From: DAOUTW01 sp964523575
GTDB taxonomy: Bacteria > Zixibacteria > MSB-5A5 > GN15 > JAAZOE01
DNA: 64,000 bases
Assembly (NCBI GenBank): GCA_964523575.1
Contig: CAZGAV010000005.1
Location: 40,242-104,241, forward strand
Reading direction: 5' to 3'
This document shows positions 16,789 through 26,037 of the stretch, piece by piece (the stretch's first letter is position 1; every line of letters starts with the position of its first letter). The notes beneath the pieces were generated by a model. That model searched no databases, had not been told where the DNA came from, and saw nothing but the letters and a program-made list of their open reading frames with translations. Both the position numbers and the translations under genes were made by a program.

Positions 16789-17349
16789 ATGGCCAAAGTT
16801 AGCTCCGACGATTTTCCATTGATCGATTCTGCCGGAGAATTTTCTTCTCGACCGGCCGAGGCTGATCCATATCTCGGCCGCAAGGAATTGGAAGACACCG
16901 GCCGTTTATTCAAACGTCTGATCGCCCGCCTGGGCCGAAAATATGCCATTAAAAAAGCTTCGTTGACCTTGTACGAACCGGGTTCGGATGGCCTTAGAAT
17001 TACCCATATATTGAAAGAAGGCGTCTGCAAATCCGGCCTGGCTTTGGGCATCCCCAAACACGATTCCCTGCTTTATGAAATCCTCCGTCAGGGTTATCCT
17101 CTGGTCGATAATTACCCGGAACTGGCCTCGGGCAATCCGATTGAAAAGAAGATTTTCCTGACGCCTGAAACCGTCTCGGTGGCTGTTATCCCCATCATCC
17201 AGAACGGCCTTCGGATAGGGGTTGTCAGCCTGGCTTCGGATCAGGAATCGGCCTTCAGCCCGTACCTTAACGGCCTCGGAGCTGACATCGTCGATGATTT
17301 CGCCGCATCTCTGCTTGGCATTCTCGCCATTCCGTCGGAGACTCGCTGA
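16789..17349 (+). CDS. GAF-domain protein, likely sensor partner of the two-component pair
   Basis: 186 residues from the ATG at 16789 (AGGTG site). The central part, from about 40 to 175, has GAF-like features: 'YAIKKASLTLYEPGSDGLRI', 'SVAVIPIIQNGLRIGVVSLAS'. No catalytic output domain. GAF domains bind small ligands or sense redox state. Sitting 19 bases after the regulator in the same operon, it could supply input to the sensor-less kinase; this is inference. Confidence 0.75.
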   Translation: MAKVSSDDFPLIDSAGEFSSRPAEADPYLGRKELEDTGRLFKRLIARLGRKYAIKKASLTLYEPGSDGLRITHILKEGVCKSGLALGIPKHDSLLYEILRQGYPLVDNYPELASGNPIEKKIFLTPETVSVAVIPIIQNGLRIGVVSLASDQESAFSPYLNGLGADIVDDFAASLLGILAIPSETR

Positions 17350-17386
17350 CCGGCATTTACGGCACCTTGGGCATTTGTACCGGTTA

Positions 17387-17415
17387 TTGACATTCGTTTC
17401 GCCATTACCTATCTT
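17387..17415 (+). promoter_or_regulatory. promoter of the lipoprotein gene
   Basis: TTGACA (17387-17392), 17-base spacer, TATCTT (17410-17415), 50 bases upstream of the start codon at 17465. Confidence 0.55.
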
Positions 17416-17464
17416 AAAGTAAATATCTAATTGCATTATTTTTATCAGAGGGAGGCCTGATATC

Positions 17465-18574
17465 ATGCCAAGTCTCAAAATAATTTATGGTTTTTTATTG
17501 ATTGTCATCAGCGCTTTGATCGTTGCCGGATGCGGCGGAGACAAAGCCGCCACCCCGGAACCAACACCCGAGCCTCCAGATCCTCCAGCCGGTATTTTCG
17601 GCACTCCTATGAATTTCGATACCGACTATGAAATGGTATTGTTGTGGGCGGACCATAGCGGGGGGAAAACCGGGACTTACAACATCTACAGAACCATCGA
17701 TAACGGCGCGGTCGAGAAATTGAATGATTCGCCGATTGGCGCTTCGTCTTTCGGGCCCGGTGCCTATTATCCTTCGGTTTTATGGTTTGCCGACAGTACC
17801 TATGATACGGCTTCTTCGTCACTTTATATTTATTTCATCAAAACCATTAATGCCGCCGGCGAAAGTGTTTCCTCGGATTCGGTCGCATGTGTCCCCAATA
17901 CCATCAGCCTCATAGACGACCCTGCCGCCGGCCTTTCACCCGACAACGAGGAAACCCTGGTGACTACTTCATTCAGCTGGAGAGAGGCCAATGGTTTCTC
18001 TTCCTATCTGCTTATGCTGATGAACGATGAGGATTATCATATGTACTGGCCCTGGTGGATTTATCGAACCGCCGATACGACCTGCGCCCTTCATGCCGCC
18101 TCCGGCATTACATATCTGGATACGCTCGGCGTCGATCTGGAATCGGATCACGGGTACGCCTGGACGGTCTGGGCGGTCAGCGACTATAATTGCGGGCTTC
18201 AGAGGTCTGCGGCGACCTTCAAAACCCTCGACCCCGATTTCCTGTTGACTTTCATCAACGGGACGATGTCGGCCGGGAGATATCGCATCTGCTGGAACCA
18301 GACCAACCTTTACGGGCTACAGGTGGTTCCCGGGATTTATCAGGTCCGCATGACGGCCGGGGGATTCGATACGACAATTAATTTCGATATCGTCGCCCCC
18401 GGAGATCCGGTCGGCCCGGCTGAGGTCCAAGACTGCGACGAGGATTTCAGCGGGCTTTTGCCCGCCTCCTATACCCTCGGGCTGAATGCCGTTGATTACG
18501 GTGTCGGCGATACGATCAAAATTACGTATGATCTTCCGGTAACCGGGAATGTCAAAATCGAAATCGGGCGTTAG
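17465..18574 (+). CDS. lipoprotein with fibronectin III-like modules
   Basis: 369 residues. A lipoprotein signal peptide ends at the lipobox IVAGC (Cys about residue 23), followed by a Pro/Glu linker ('PEPTPEPPDPP') and beta-rich modules that recall FnIII repeats ('GTYNIYRTIDNG', 'YFIKTINAAGESVSSDSVAC'). The C-terminus 'TYDLPVTGNVKIEIGR' resembles the start of a FlgD/T9SS-type beta sandwich but stops short of it. Strong GGGAGG site. Surface-exposed lipoprotein of unknown role. Confidence 0.72.
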   Translation: MPSLKIIYGFLLIVISALIVAGCGGDKAATPEPTPEPPDPPAGIFGTPMNFDTDYEMVLLWADHSGGKTGTYNIYRTIDNGAVEKLNDSPIGASSFGPGAYYPSVLWFADSTYDTASSSLYIYFIKTINAAGESVSSDSVACVPNTISLIDDPAAGLSPDNEETLVTTSFSWREANGFSSYLLMLMNDEDYHMYWPWWIYRTADTTCALHAASGITYLDTLGVDLESDHGYAWTVWAVSDYNCGLQRSAATFKTLDPDFLLTFINGTMSAGRYRICWNQTNLYGLQVVPGIYQVRMTAGGFDTTINFDIVAPGDPVGPAEVQDCDEDFSGLLPASYTLGLNAVDYGVGDTIKITYDLPVTGNVKIEIGR

Positions 18575-18606
18575 GGCGATCGCTTATTGCGGTTGTGCCG
18601 GTTGTT

Positions 18607-19599
18607 TCAGCGGCGGTTTTTCTTGACCTTGCGGGTATCGGCCAGGTGTTGCTGGTAGGTGGTATTGAATATATGTCGGCCGTTGCCGTCGGCCACGAAA
18701 TACAGATAAGCGGTGGAATCGGGATAAAGAGCGGCGTGAATTGCGGCCATGCCCGGGGAACAGATCGGGGTCGGCGGCAAACCACTGTGAAGATAGGTAT
18801 TGTAGGCTGACGGGAACTGGTAGTCTTTGATGAGCAGGTCTCGATCCAGCCCCCCCATACCGTAGATGACGGTGGGATCGGCCTGGAGTTTCATCCCGAT
18901 CAGGTAACGGTTGCGATAGACCGAAGCGATGGTGCCGAACTCGGCATGATCCAGCCCTTCCATCTCGATAATCGAAGCCATCGTCAACAGGTCATTGAGC
19001 GAATATCCCATAGAATCGCATCGCGCCATCAGGCTGTCGTCGAGTCGGTTCCTTAACTGCTCGACCATAGCCGAAATCGCCTCCTGCCCCGATATGCCCC
19101 ATTCAAAACGATAGGTTTCGGGGAAAAGATACCCCTCGCCGAAACCGTCCGGCACGCCCAGCCCGGCCAGAAAAGAGGAATCCCTGACAAGGCTGTCGAA
19201 AATTTCATGGCTGGTGCCGCATCGCTGGTTCAACAGAGTTCCGATCTGGCGGAGGTTATAGCCTTCAGGAATCGTAACGGTCATGAAGGCGATTTCGCCC
19301 CGCCATAATTTTCGAAGGATTTTGTAGTTGGAGGTTTTTTGGGTGAAATCATAGCGGCCGGGAATCACCCGGTGATCGAGGCCGATCAGGATTCCGACTT
19401 TGGAAAAAATCCAGGGTGAGCGGAGGACGTCGCGGTCCTTCAGCTTGCGCACTAACTGATAGAAACGGTCTCCGGATTCGACATAAACCGAGGCGGCGTA
19501 TATTCGATGGGGATAAAACAGCCACCAGCCGGCGGTCAGAGACGCCAAAACCATCAGAATAACGCCGCTTAAGAAAATCCTTTTGACCAATCTATTCAT
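18607..19599 (-). CDS. mltG: endolytic murein transglycosylase MltG
   Basis: 330 residues: one N-terminal transmembrane helix (about 8-30), then the YceG fold with a LysM-like part and the catalytic region 'MASIIEMEGLDHAEFGTIA' holding Glu212. The motif 'LQADPTVIYGMG' and C-terminal 'YNTYLHSGLPPTPICSPG' are diagnostic. MltG cuts nascent glycan strands in the periplasm and sets their length. Downstream of ruvX and overlapping a small ORF. Confidence 0.95.
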   Translation of the reverse strand: MNRLVKRIFLSGVILMVLASLTAGWWLFYPHRIYAASVYVESGDRFYQLVRKLKDRDVLRSPWIFSKVGILIGLDHRVIPGRYDFTQKTSNYKILRKLWRGEIAFMTVTIPEGYNLRQIGTLLNQRCGTSHEIFDSLVRDSSFLAGLGVPDGFGEGYLFPETYRFEWGISGQEAISAMVEQLRNRLDDSLMARCDSMGYSLNDLLTMASIIEMEGLDHAEFGTIASVYRNRYLIGMKLQADPTVIYGMGGLDRDLLIKDYQFPSAYNTYLHSGLPPTPICSPGMAAIHAALYPDSTAYLYFVADGNGRHIFNTTYQQHLADTRKVKKNRR

Positions 19600-19753
19600 G
19601 GCGTCGCAGTTTTTCCCATGCTCGCAAAATTTTCGCCGCCGGCCACAGAATCAGGAGCAACAGGTTCCAGCTCCAATAATGGAGACGGGCCCTGATAGTG
19701 GGGCGAAATCGCGCCGGCCCCGAAGCCGGCAACTCATTTTTGATACGCCGCAA
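19592..19753 (-). CDS. possible small membrane protein between ruvX and mltG
   Basis: A 53-residue frame starting at TTG 19753 and ending with a TAG that overlaps the mltG start. It is basic at the N-terminus and has one hydrophobic helix (WSWNLLLLILWPAAKIL). GAGGGA lies 12 bases before the TTG. It fills the otherwise empty gap between ruvX and mltG, and the overlap with mltG suggests coupling. No homologue recognised; it may not be expressed. Confidence 0.35.
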   Translation of the reverse strand: MRRIKNELPASGPARFRPTIRARLHYWSWNLLLLILWPAAKILRAWEKLRRHE

Positions 19754-19770
19754 GACGCTTTTGTGTCCCT

Positions 19771-20211
19771 CTAATATGATCGGTCGTCTTCCAGATTTTG
19801 TCGATCCAAAAAGCTCTGGAGAATAATGGCGGCCGAAATTCGGTCGATTTTGTCCTTGTGCCCCTTGATCTTCTTGCCGTAAGCATGAAGAATATTCTCG
19901 GCTTGGCGGGAGCTAAGACGTTCATCCTCAAAATAGACCGGAATCGGGCATTCCCTTTTCAATTTTTCCGCGAATTTTTCGACTTCCCGAGACTGCTCCG
20001 AAGCCTCGCCCGAAAGGTTCAGGGGCAAGCCCAGAACGACGCCGATCACCTGATATTCGGCGATAACGGCGCAAACCTTTGCGACGGCGTCGTCTATGCC
20101 TTTGACCAGGATGGTCTCCCGGGCCTGGGCGATCAGGCCGCCGGGATCGGAAACGGCCACGCCGATACGCCGTCCGCCGAGATCGAGACCGAGAAATCGT
20201 TTTTCTTCCAT
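19771..20211 (-). CDS. ruvX: YqgF/RuvX-type nuclease (pre-16S rRNA 5' processing or Holliday junction resolvase)
   Basis: 146 residues. RNase H-like fold with the first acidic residue in 'LGLDLGGRRIGVAVSDPGG', GLPLNLSGEAS, FEDERLSSRQAE and the terminal 'DRISAAIILQSFLD' carrying the last catalytic Asp. The family matures the 5' end of 16S rRNA in E. coli. Length is typical. Likely first gene of ruvX-(small ORF)-mltG. Confidence 0.93.
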   Translation of the reverse strand: MEEKRFLGLDLGGRRIGVAVSDPGGLIAQARETILVKGIDDAVAKVCAVIAEYQVIGVVLGLPLNLSGEASEQSREVEKFAEKLKRECPIPVYFEDERLSSRQAENILHAYGKKIKGHKDKIDRISAAIILQSFLDRQNLEDDRSY

Positions 20212-20261
20212 GGACGCAAATTAGGATAATAAAGGGTAAATGTCAATCGCCGACCGGGCAT

Positions 20262-20294
20262 AACAAAGCCCCGCTTCCTTGCGGAAGCGGGGCT
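20262..20294 (-). terminator. intrinsic terminator of the giant secreted protein gene
   Basis: AGCCCCGCTTCC (20267-20278) and GGAAGCGGGGCT (20283-20294) form a perfect 12-bp stem with a TTGC/GCAA loop. On the minus strand it is followed by TTTGTT. Confidence 0.8.
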
Positions 20295-20329
20295 AATGAT
20301 TGAACAAGCTGTGTTTCTGAGTAAACAGT

Positions 20330-22930
20330 TTACTTCATCAGTAGCATCTTCTTCGTGGCCGAGAACTGTCCAGCCTGGGCCTTGTAGAAGTACATACCGG
20401 AAGCGACCTGGTTACCGGAAGCATCCTTACCATCCCATACGATCGACACCACACCGGCGCTGGCATTGCCATCGTAAGTGCGGATCAACTGGCCGGCAAT
20501 ATTGTAGATCGCGACGGAATAATCCGAGGCGACCGGCAGAGCCAGGTTGATCGTGGTCGTCGGGTTGAACGGGTTAGGATAGTTCTGGGCGAGGTCGAAT
20601 TTCGACGGCAGAATGCGTGAGGTCGAGCTCAGCACGTTGCCGTAGAAGTCGGCCGCATCAATCTCGGTCAGGTTAACGTCGCCGGTGACCGGAACGGTCA
20701 ACAGGACATTCTCGCCATTCATGATGGCTTCCCTGCCCAGACTGTAAACCAGGACGTTCAGCTCGTTGCCGCTGACGCTATACTTGAGATCCATACCGTT
20801 GGCGCCGGCGCCCAGAATCGGGGTACCGACTTCGCCGGTGAACTCAAAGCGCATCAGCACGGCTCCCACCTTATCTTCAGCAGTATAACCGACAGTCATC
20901 TGCTGTCCGACAACCTGAGTCCGGATGGCAATCGCATTGGCACCGGGTTCGGTCTTCGGATAAGGTTGGGCGTCACCCTGAATGATACGGACCAGGTAAA
21001 CCAGGTCGGCAACAGACAGGGTAATACCGTCGTTGTTGACATCGGAGGCCGCAATGGAGGACTCGATGTGATTGCCGAAAGCAACCAAGCCGTTAATGAA
21101 GTAATTGGTGAGCATAACGGCGTCTGCGATTTCGTTCGGCAGACCGTTGGCGTTGATGTCACCACGGGCATCGATACTATCGCTACAGGCGACATCTACA
21201 CCGCCGTCTTTGAAGTCGATAGCACGAAGCGGGAGTTCCTTGTCACCCAGCAGACAGACGGCATCAACGCCGCCGCCGAAGTAGTTCGGAAGCTCTCCGA
21301 ACATGGTGATATCATTCCCTTCAAAGTCGAAGACTCTGTCTGCGAGGAAGAGAGTGTCACCGAACTGCGACGCAATACTATTGTCGGCGCAGTCTGTCCA
21401 GAAGAACCGGACCGGCAGATACATGCACTCAAAGGTGCGATCGTTGGAGACAAAGAACTTCAAAACTGCCAATTCCGTACCGCACTGGTCGCTGTTATAG
21501 CCGGTCGGATGCACGGAGCCGTTGTTGGTCTCAGCCAGCGCAACAATGCGCAGCAGACCTGACGGACAGGCATCACCGCAGTTACCGGTAGCGCCAAAAC
21601 GATAGGTGAAGTACTCCCAATGGCAATTATCGAAAATTTCGCCGGGGAGGGCTTCAACGAAGGTCAAGCCGGGGGCATCATAAGCGATCAGGAAATCATA
21701 ACCGCCCATGTTCATTGACGTGTAGGAATCGTCAAGATTGAGGCCCAGAGTGGCATAATGACCCTGGAGGGTGCCGTGAGTCTTGTCAATCGAGACACGG
21801 AACTTCGGATCGACGTGCACGAAGAAGCTGCAGGTGTCGGCGTTAGCCGTATTGCAGGCATCGAGAAGCGCGCCGTCAGTGACAATCACGGTGAACTCCC
21901 AGGTACCCAGGAAGGCATTATCTTCCGAGGTGACCCAGGTGAAGTCGCCGGTGCTGGCATCGAGCATCGGACCGCCAGGATAGGAGGCCGGGTCGACCAG
22001 CATATAAGTCAGAGCCGAAGGACCACCATCAGGATCGACAGCCGTCACCGAAGCGTTGGCAGTCTGACCCCAAAGAATATTGATAACCTCGTCGGGACAA
22101 GTGATTTCAGGGGGCTCGTTGAGTACGTTAATATCGAATTCACAGATCGCCTCACCACCGAAATCATCGGTAACCTTGACTACGACGGTATGGCAACCAA
22201 CGTCGCCGCCGCCGGTAACCCACTGGAACAAACCAGTCGCGGAATTGACGCTGCCCGGACCACTCACCTTGGTGAAGTGGAGAGCATCGCAACCGCAGTC
22301 GAGATCGGCATCATCTGCCGTCAAGGTCACTGAGACATTGTCACCCCAATAGATCTCATAATCATCGGGGCAAAAAGTGAAATACGGAGCCGTATTGACA
22401 ACGTTCACGGCGCCGGAAGTCACGGTCGGGGTGATTACGCCAGCGTCGGCGCCGACAAAAGTCGTCGCCTTGGTGTCGCCATTGCAATCGTAGGTGCCTG
22501 CATCCAGAGAGGCCGTACCCAGCTGACAGTCGGAAATATACTGCAGCTCAAGCGTGGCAATCTGGCCACTGCCCGCAAGAAGGCCGGTCTCTTCCAGTTT
22601 TACAGCACCAAAACGGAATACGCCACCACCGAGGTCGCCGATCGGGAAACGCTGATCGAGAGCTTCGGGGAAGCCCATCCGGTCATCAAAAGCAATGCCT
22701 GTCACAACCAGATTGACGCCGGAAATAGTCACTACCTGACCGATAATATCCAGAGCGGCCAGGTCGACACCATTGTCAACCATGACAGGAACGTACACCT
22801 TTTCACCAGCGGGTTTCGGGCAATCATTAACAGTACCAAAAGTAACCGTCTGTGCATTCGCGTAGGAAGCTGAAATCAGAAGCAGAAACGAGGCCAGCAA
22901 TGATAAAATAAGTAGCTTGTTTTGCTTCAT
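20330..22930 (-). CDS. large secreted protein: cohesin-like, Ig-like and dockerin modules with a T9SS C-terminal sorting domain
   Basis: 866 residues from the ATG at 22930, which has an AAGGAG site 7 bases upstream and starts a clean signal peptide (MKQNKLLILSLLASFLLLIS). Modules in order: a cohesin-like beta domain (about 20-170), two or more He_PIG/cadherin-like repeats ('ITCPDEVINILWGQTANASV'), a second cohesin-like domain, a dockerin-like pair ('DINANGLPNEIADAVMLTNY', 'DVNNDGITLSVADLVYLVRI'), another beta domain, and a type A sorting domain from NYPNPFNP to the terminal KKMLLMK. T9SS cargo is moved across the outer membrane and anchored or released. Codon use is visibly more uniform than in its neighbours, and with the long leader this suggests high expression. 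Confidence 0.9.
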   Translation of the reverse strand: MKQNKLLILSLLASFLLLISASYANAQTVTFGTVNDCPKPAGEKVYVPVMVDNGVDLAALDIIGQVVTISGVNLVVTGIAFDDRMGFPEALDQRFPIGDLGGGVFRFGAVKLEETGLLAGSGQIATLELQYISDCQLGTASLDAGTYDCNGDTKATTFVGADAGVITPTVTSGAVNVVNTAPYFTFCPDDYEIYWGDNVSVTLTADDADLDCGCDALHFTKVSGPGSVNSATGLFQWVTGGGDVGCHTVVVKVTDDFGGEAICEFDINVLNEPPEITCPDEVINILWGQTANASVTAVDPDGGPSALTYMLVDPASYPGGPMLDASTGDFTWVTSEDNAFLGTWEFTVIVTDGALLDACNTANADTCSFFVHVDPKFRVSIDKTHGTLQGHYATLGLNLDDSYTSMNMGGYDFLIAYDAPGLTFVEALPGEIFDNCHWEYFTYRFGATGNCGDACPSGLLRIVALAETNNGSVHPTGYNSDQCGTELAVLKFFVSNDRTFECMYLPVRFFWTDCADNSIASQFGDTLFLADRVFDFEGNDITMFGELPNYFGGGVDAVCLLGDKELPLRAIDFKDGGVDVACSDSIDARGDINANGLPNEIADAVMLTNYFINGLVAFGNHIESSIAASDVNNDGITLSVADLVYLVRIIQGDAQPYPKTEPGANAIAIRTQVVGQQMTVGYTAEDKVGAVLMRFEFTGEVGTPILGAGANGMDLKYSVSGNELNVLVYSLGREAIMNGENVLLTVPVTGDVNLTEIDAADFYGNVLSSTSRILPSKFDLAQNYPNPFNPTTTINLALPVASDYSVAIYNIAGQLIRTYDGNASAGVVSIVWDGKDASGNQVASGMYFYKAQAGQFSATKKMLLMK

Positions 22931-23334
22931 TACACTGCTCCTTTGTAATTTGTTCAATATGGCCTCAGTGTAAAGAGTAATTAGGCCATAATGAAATTCA
23001 AGGAACCTTTTTAGAGTTTAAGCCTCTGTTTTACGAGAAGTATCGCTAATGTCGCCTTTCAACCTCGGAAGTCAGTCAAGTAAGTAAGTTGGATGAAAAG
23101 CGCACTAAACCACCTCACGTTAAACATTGAGAGTTAAAATCTCAGTAAAAAGGCTTTCGTAAGAGCAAACATGTAACTAGATGTACTTTGAAGTAAGTAC
23201 TATGCTAAGCTACTCAAGGTGCGATTGAATCTCGCAAGGTGCGACAAAACACAACTAATCCCTAGACAATCAAAAGGTAATGTTTTCTGCCGATTTGTCA
23301 AGCGATATTTTGGCGCAATATTTGCACAAATTCT
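22931..23334 (-). promoter_or_regulatory. long AT-rich 5' region of the giant secreted protein gene
   Basis: About 400 bases without a gene, noticeably AT-rich. It holds a candidate promoter at 23301-23274, which would leave a leader of roughly 335 bases. Small local repeats are seen (two 'aaggtgcga' copies near 23217-23245). No known riboswitch is recognised. Confidence 0.4.
23274..23301 (-). promoter_or_regulatory. candidate promoter of the giant secreted protein gene
   Basis: Minus strand TTGACA (23301-23296), 16-base spacer, TACCTT (23279-23274). The sequence continues TACCTTTTG, similar to the Bacteroidota -7 form TAnnTTTG. Confidence 0.35.
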
Positions 23335-24672
23335 CTAAATTCGGGCAGTTACGCCGAATGAGAGAAGCAGTAAATCGGTGTCATCCGACTGGCTGTCGTG
23401 GCTTTCAAACGACCCGTCCAGCATTAAATTGAAGGAAAGATTTTTGAAGGGGGAATAATTGGCCAGTAGGGCCACCGACCATATATTGTATGATGACAAG
23501 AAACTTTCTCCCTGACTGTAACTCCTTCGTCCGTAAGTGACTTCGCCATTGAAAAAGATCGCCCGCCGATTAAGAAAATCGGCCTGCAATCCCATCTCCC
23601 ATTGACTGTAAGTCTCCGAAAAGGCGCCCAGATCCTCGTCCAGCCCGGCTTCTTCATTACGATATTCCAACCGGAGCAGGGGTCCCCACCCGAATCCGTC
23701 AAGTCTCATGGTGCCATTGACTTCGCCCCGATACAGGGTATAATTTCGATTGATGATGTCGGGAACACTGTAACGGTAGAGATCGGTCTGAATATTTCCC
23801 CCGATTTCGTAATGGCGGCCAACGGTATGGCTCAAACTCCCCCGAAAATTGAAGGCCCAGAAATCGTCACGCCCATCGGGCTGGAAATAGTCGCGGGCTT
23901 CAAAATCTCCGTTAAGGCTGATATTCAGCCGCGGTCCAAAATCTATATACTCCACCTCGACGCGGGTCTGATTATAGCCGGCAAGGGTCGAATCCGGGAC
24001 GTGACGACGCCGATACCCAAGGCGCCAGGACAATTCCCGGCCGAACTCCGAAATCGCCAGATCGCCGCCGATCCAGCCGGAAAACATCGAATAATCGAAA
24101 TATGAAAAAATCGGCGTCACCGCCAAGCTTTCGGCGCTGTCAGTCGGCTGGTCGGCGAATGATATCGATTCATAACCGGTTTTGAAGTTGAGACTGAATG
24201 ACCGGTTCAGACGTTTACGACCGCCCAGCCAGGTTTCGAAATAATTGTATTCCTCGATCCGGTAATCGTCGTCGGAGGTCGGGGCCTTGGATTCAAATTT
24301 TCCCGATACCTTCAAATTATTGTCATATTCTCCAAAACGATAATACGCCTCGGTCCGCCCCAATCGGCGGTCATTGGAGAGCTGAAAATCGGCCAGCAAA
24401 TTCAATCGGTGATCGGAATTTTGAAGGTCGTATCTCAAATCGGTTTTTAGAATAAAATCGTTGATCTCATCCTGGGCCAGTTGCCAGACTTCCAGAACAT
24501 CCACGGTTGTCGTATCCAGAATGGAGCTGTAATATTGCTGGGTTATATATTGATATTCGCCCCCGACGGCCGCGGAAAACCCGTTGTTACCAGAAAAATC
24601 GGCGGCAACAGACATTGAGGCCGTTGCCGCCAGTAAAAGGCAAATAAGAATGCGCGTTCCCGATTCCGGCAA
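23335..24672 (-). CDS. outer-membrane beta-barrel-like protein of unknown function
   Basis: 445 residues with a signal peptide (ending MSVAAD) and a body of alternating aromatic and polar strands ('LNLLADFQLSNDRRLGRTEA', 'RGEVNGTMRLDGFGWGPLLR'). It ends in a hydrophobic strand 'LLLLSFGVTARI', typical of barrels, though the last residue is Ile rather than Phe. Start is TTG with GGAG 11 bases upstream, 5 bases after the stop of the preceding gene. Co-transcribed with the helical periplasmic protein 24678-25937. Confidence 0.75.
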   Translation of the reverse strand: MPESGTRILICLLLAATASMSVAADFSGNNGFSAAVGGEYQYITQQYYSSILDTTTVDVLEVWQLAQDEINDFILKTDLRYDLQNSDHRLNLLADFQLSNDRRLGRTEAYYRFGEYDNNLKVSGKFESKAPTSDDDYRIEEYNYFETWLGGRKRLNRSFSLNFKTGYESISFADQPTDSAESLAVTPIFSYFDYSMFSGWIGGDLAISEFGRELSWRLGYRRRHVPDSTLAGYNQTRVEVEYIDFGPRLNISLNGDFEARDYFQPDGRDDFWAFNFRGSLSHTVGRHYEIGGNIQTDLYRYSVPDIINRNYTLYRGEVNGTMRLDGFGWGPLLRLEYRNEEAGLDEDLGAFSETYSQWEMGLQADFLNRRAIFFNGEVTYGRRSYSQGESFLSSYNIWSVALLANYSPFKNLSFNLMLDGSFESHDSQSDDTDLLLLSFGVTARI

Positions 24673-24677
24673 CTATT

Positions 24678-25937
24678 TTATTCTCCAAGAAAGTTCGCAA
24701 TCCTCGCCAGGGTTCGCTCGGCTGTTTCCAGCTGAGCCTGCGCCGCCGCATAATCGCCTGCTCGGTACAAAGCTGTGGCTTTTGCCAGCATTTCCCTGGC
24801 TTCGGTCAATTCCGTTTGCAATCGCCGATCGCCAGAGGCGCCAACCTTGGCCTCAAGCCGCGCCGCCTCATTGTGGACCAGTTCTAATCCCTGTTCGACC
24901 ATCACCGGCTTTTCGACCGTTTCGGCAACCTGAGTCATGATTTGCCGGGCCGCCTGAACCTGGGCTGCAGCTTGATTGTAATCGCCGCGGTCGTAAGATG
25001 CCGACGCTTTGTTTAGATGATCGTGCGCGCTTTGATATTGCTGTTTCACCGCCCGGTCGCCGTATTGATCGACCTGGCTTTCGATATAAGCGGCCATTTT
25101 CTCGACATCTTCAATGGCGGTCTTTATTTTGGCCGGTTCCCTGAGATCTTCAGCGGCCCGGGTCAGTATCTCGACCGCCTTTTGCATGGTCTTTTCCGCC
25201 TGGCCATACCGGCCGTTACCGGAGACCATTTCATCGGCCTGTGTCTGGAGATTTTCGGCGTTTTCGAGCGCCCGTTTGACTTCCGGACGATTGATATCTT
25301 CGCTTAGCCGAATCCTCTCCCGCAGAGCCAGATACCTTTCCGTCTGGGCCTGGTACCTTTGCTGAGTCTTCTGATAACCATTCGATTTTCCGGCGGCATC
25401 CTTCAGCGATTTTTCCACTTGCAGGGTCATCTGCAGGGAGGCCTTTAGGCGGCGATTACGGAATAATTCAACGGCCCTCTGTTGTTTATCATGCGCCGAA
25501 TCGAGCATAAGGCGGAGGCCTTCCGAGGCATCCGGGCCGACTCGTTCCTCGATCTGACGGATCAAATCGTCGGTGCGTTCCAGACGCCCCCGGACATAAT
25601 CTTCGTTTTCCGCCGCCTGGCGGGTGATGGCGATGGCCCGCTGGGCTTTCTCGCGAGCGTTCAGGGTATATTTGCCGGCCCGCTGGACCATCATTTCATT
25701 CATCGGGCCGAAGGCGACCACGTCACGGGCCATCTTCTGCAGGTTAATGGCCATCTCCAGCTGGTTGTGAGCCTGCTCCGAGCCGCTTTCCTGAACCGCT
25801 TCCCGAGCCCGTGCAATAACTTCGTCGGTCTTCTCCATGGCGCCCATCAGGCGAGCGCCATCGCCGCCCATTTGGGCCCATCCCACGGCGCTCCAGGCCA
25901 GAGAAAGCAAAACCAACAGCGTTATTTTAGTTTTCAT
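24678..25937 (-). CDS. exported helical-repeat periplasmic protein
   Basis: 419 residues: signal peptide (1-21, ending GWAQ), then almost entirely amphipathic helix with repeated units near the C-terminus ('SYDRGDYNQAAAQVQAARQI', 'LYRAGDYAAAQAQLETAERT') like DUF4398/TPR-type repeats. High Ala, Gln, Glu and Arg; long coiled-coil character. It probably spans or scaffolds the periplasm alongside the beta-barrel protein encoded directly downstream. A sigma-54-like promoter precedes it. Confidence 0.75.
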   Translation of the reverse strand: MKTKITLLVLLSLAWSAVGWAQMGGDGARLMGAMEKTDEVIARAREAVQESGSEQAHNQLEMAINLQKMARDVVAFGPMNEMMVQRAGKYTLNAREKAQRAIAITRQAAENEDYVRGRLERTDDLIRQIEERVGPDASEGLRLMLDSAHDKQQRAVELFRNRRLKASLQMTLQVEKSLKDAAGKSNGYQKTQQRYQAQTERYLALRERIRLSEDINRPEVKRALENAENLQTQADEMVSGNGRYGQAEKTMQKAVEILTRAAEDLREPAKIKTAIEDVEKMAAYIESQVDQYGDRAVKQQYQSAHDHLNKASASYDRGDYNQAAAQVQAARQIMTQVAETVEKPVMVEQGLELVHNEAARLEAKVGASGDRRLQTELTEAREMLAKATALYRAGDYAAAQAQLETAERTLARIANFLGE

Positions 25938-25974
25938 AGGCTTCGTTCCTTCTTCTTATCACTGCGAAGAAGAA

Positions 25975-25991
25975 CTCAATAATCATGCCAG
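25975..25991 (-). promoter_or_regulatory. sigma-54-like promoter of the helical/barrel operon
   Basis: Minus strand CTGGCATGATTATTGAG fits the -24/-12 consensus (TGGCAC..TTGC) except that the -12 GC is GA. Expected transcription start about 25964, 27 bases before the ATG at 25937. Confidence 0.45.
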
Positions 25992-26017
25992 TCTCGGGAA
26001 TGGCCTTATAGTTGACT

Positions 26018-26037
26018 ATGTTATTAGAATATAACAT
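26018..26037. promoter_or_regulatory. inverted repeat, candidate enhancer site
   Basis: ATGTTAT-N6-ATAACAT is a perfect 7-base inverted repeat about 55-75 bases upstream of the predicted sigma-54 start. It lies between that promoter and the NtrC-family gene. A second imperfect dyad with an ACCGGT core is at 26077-26098. Confidence 0.45.
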
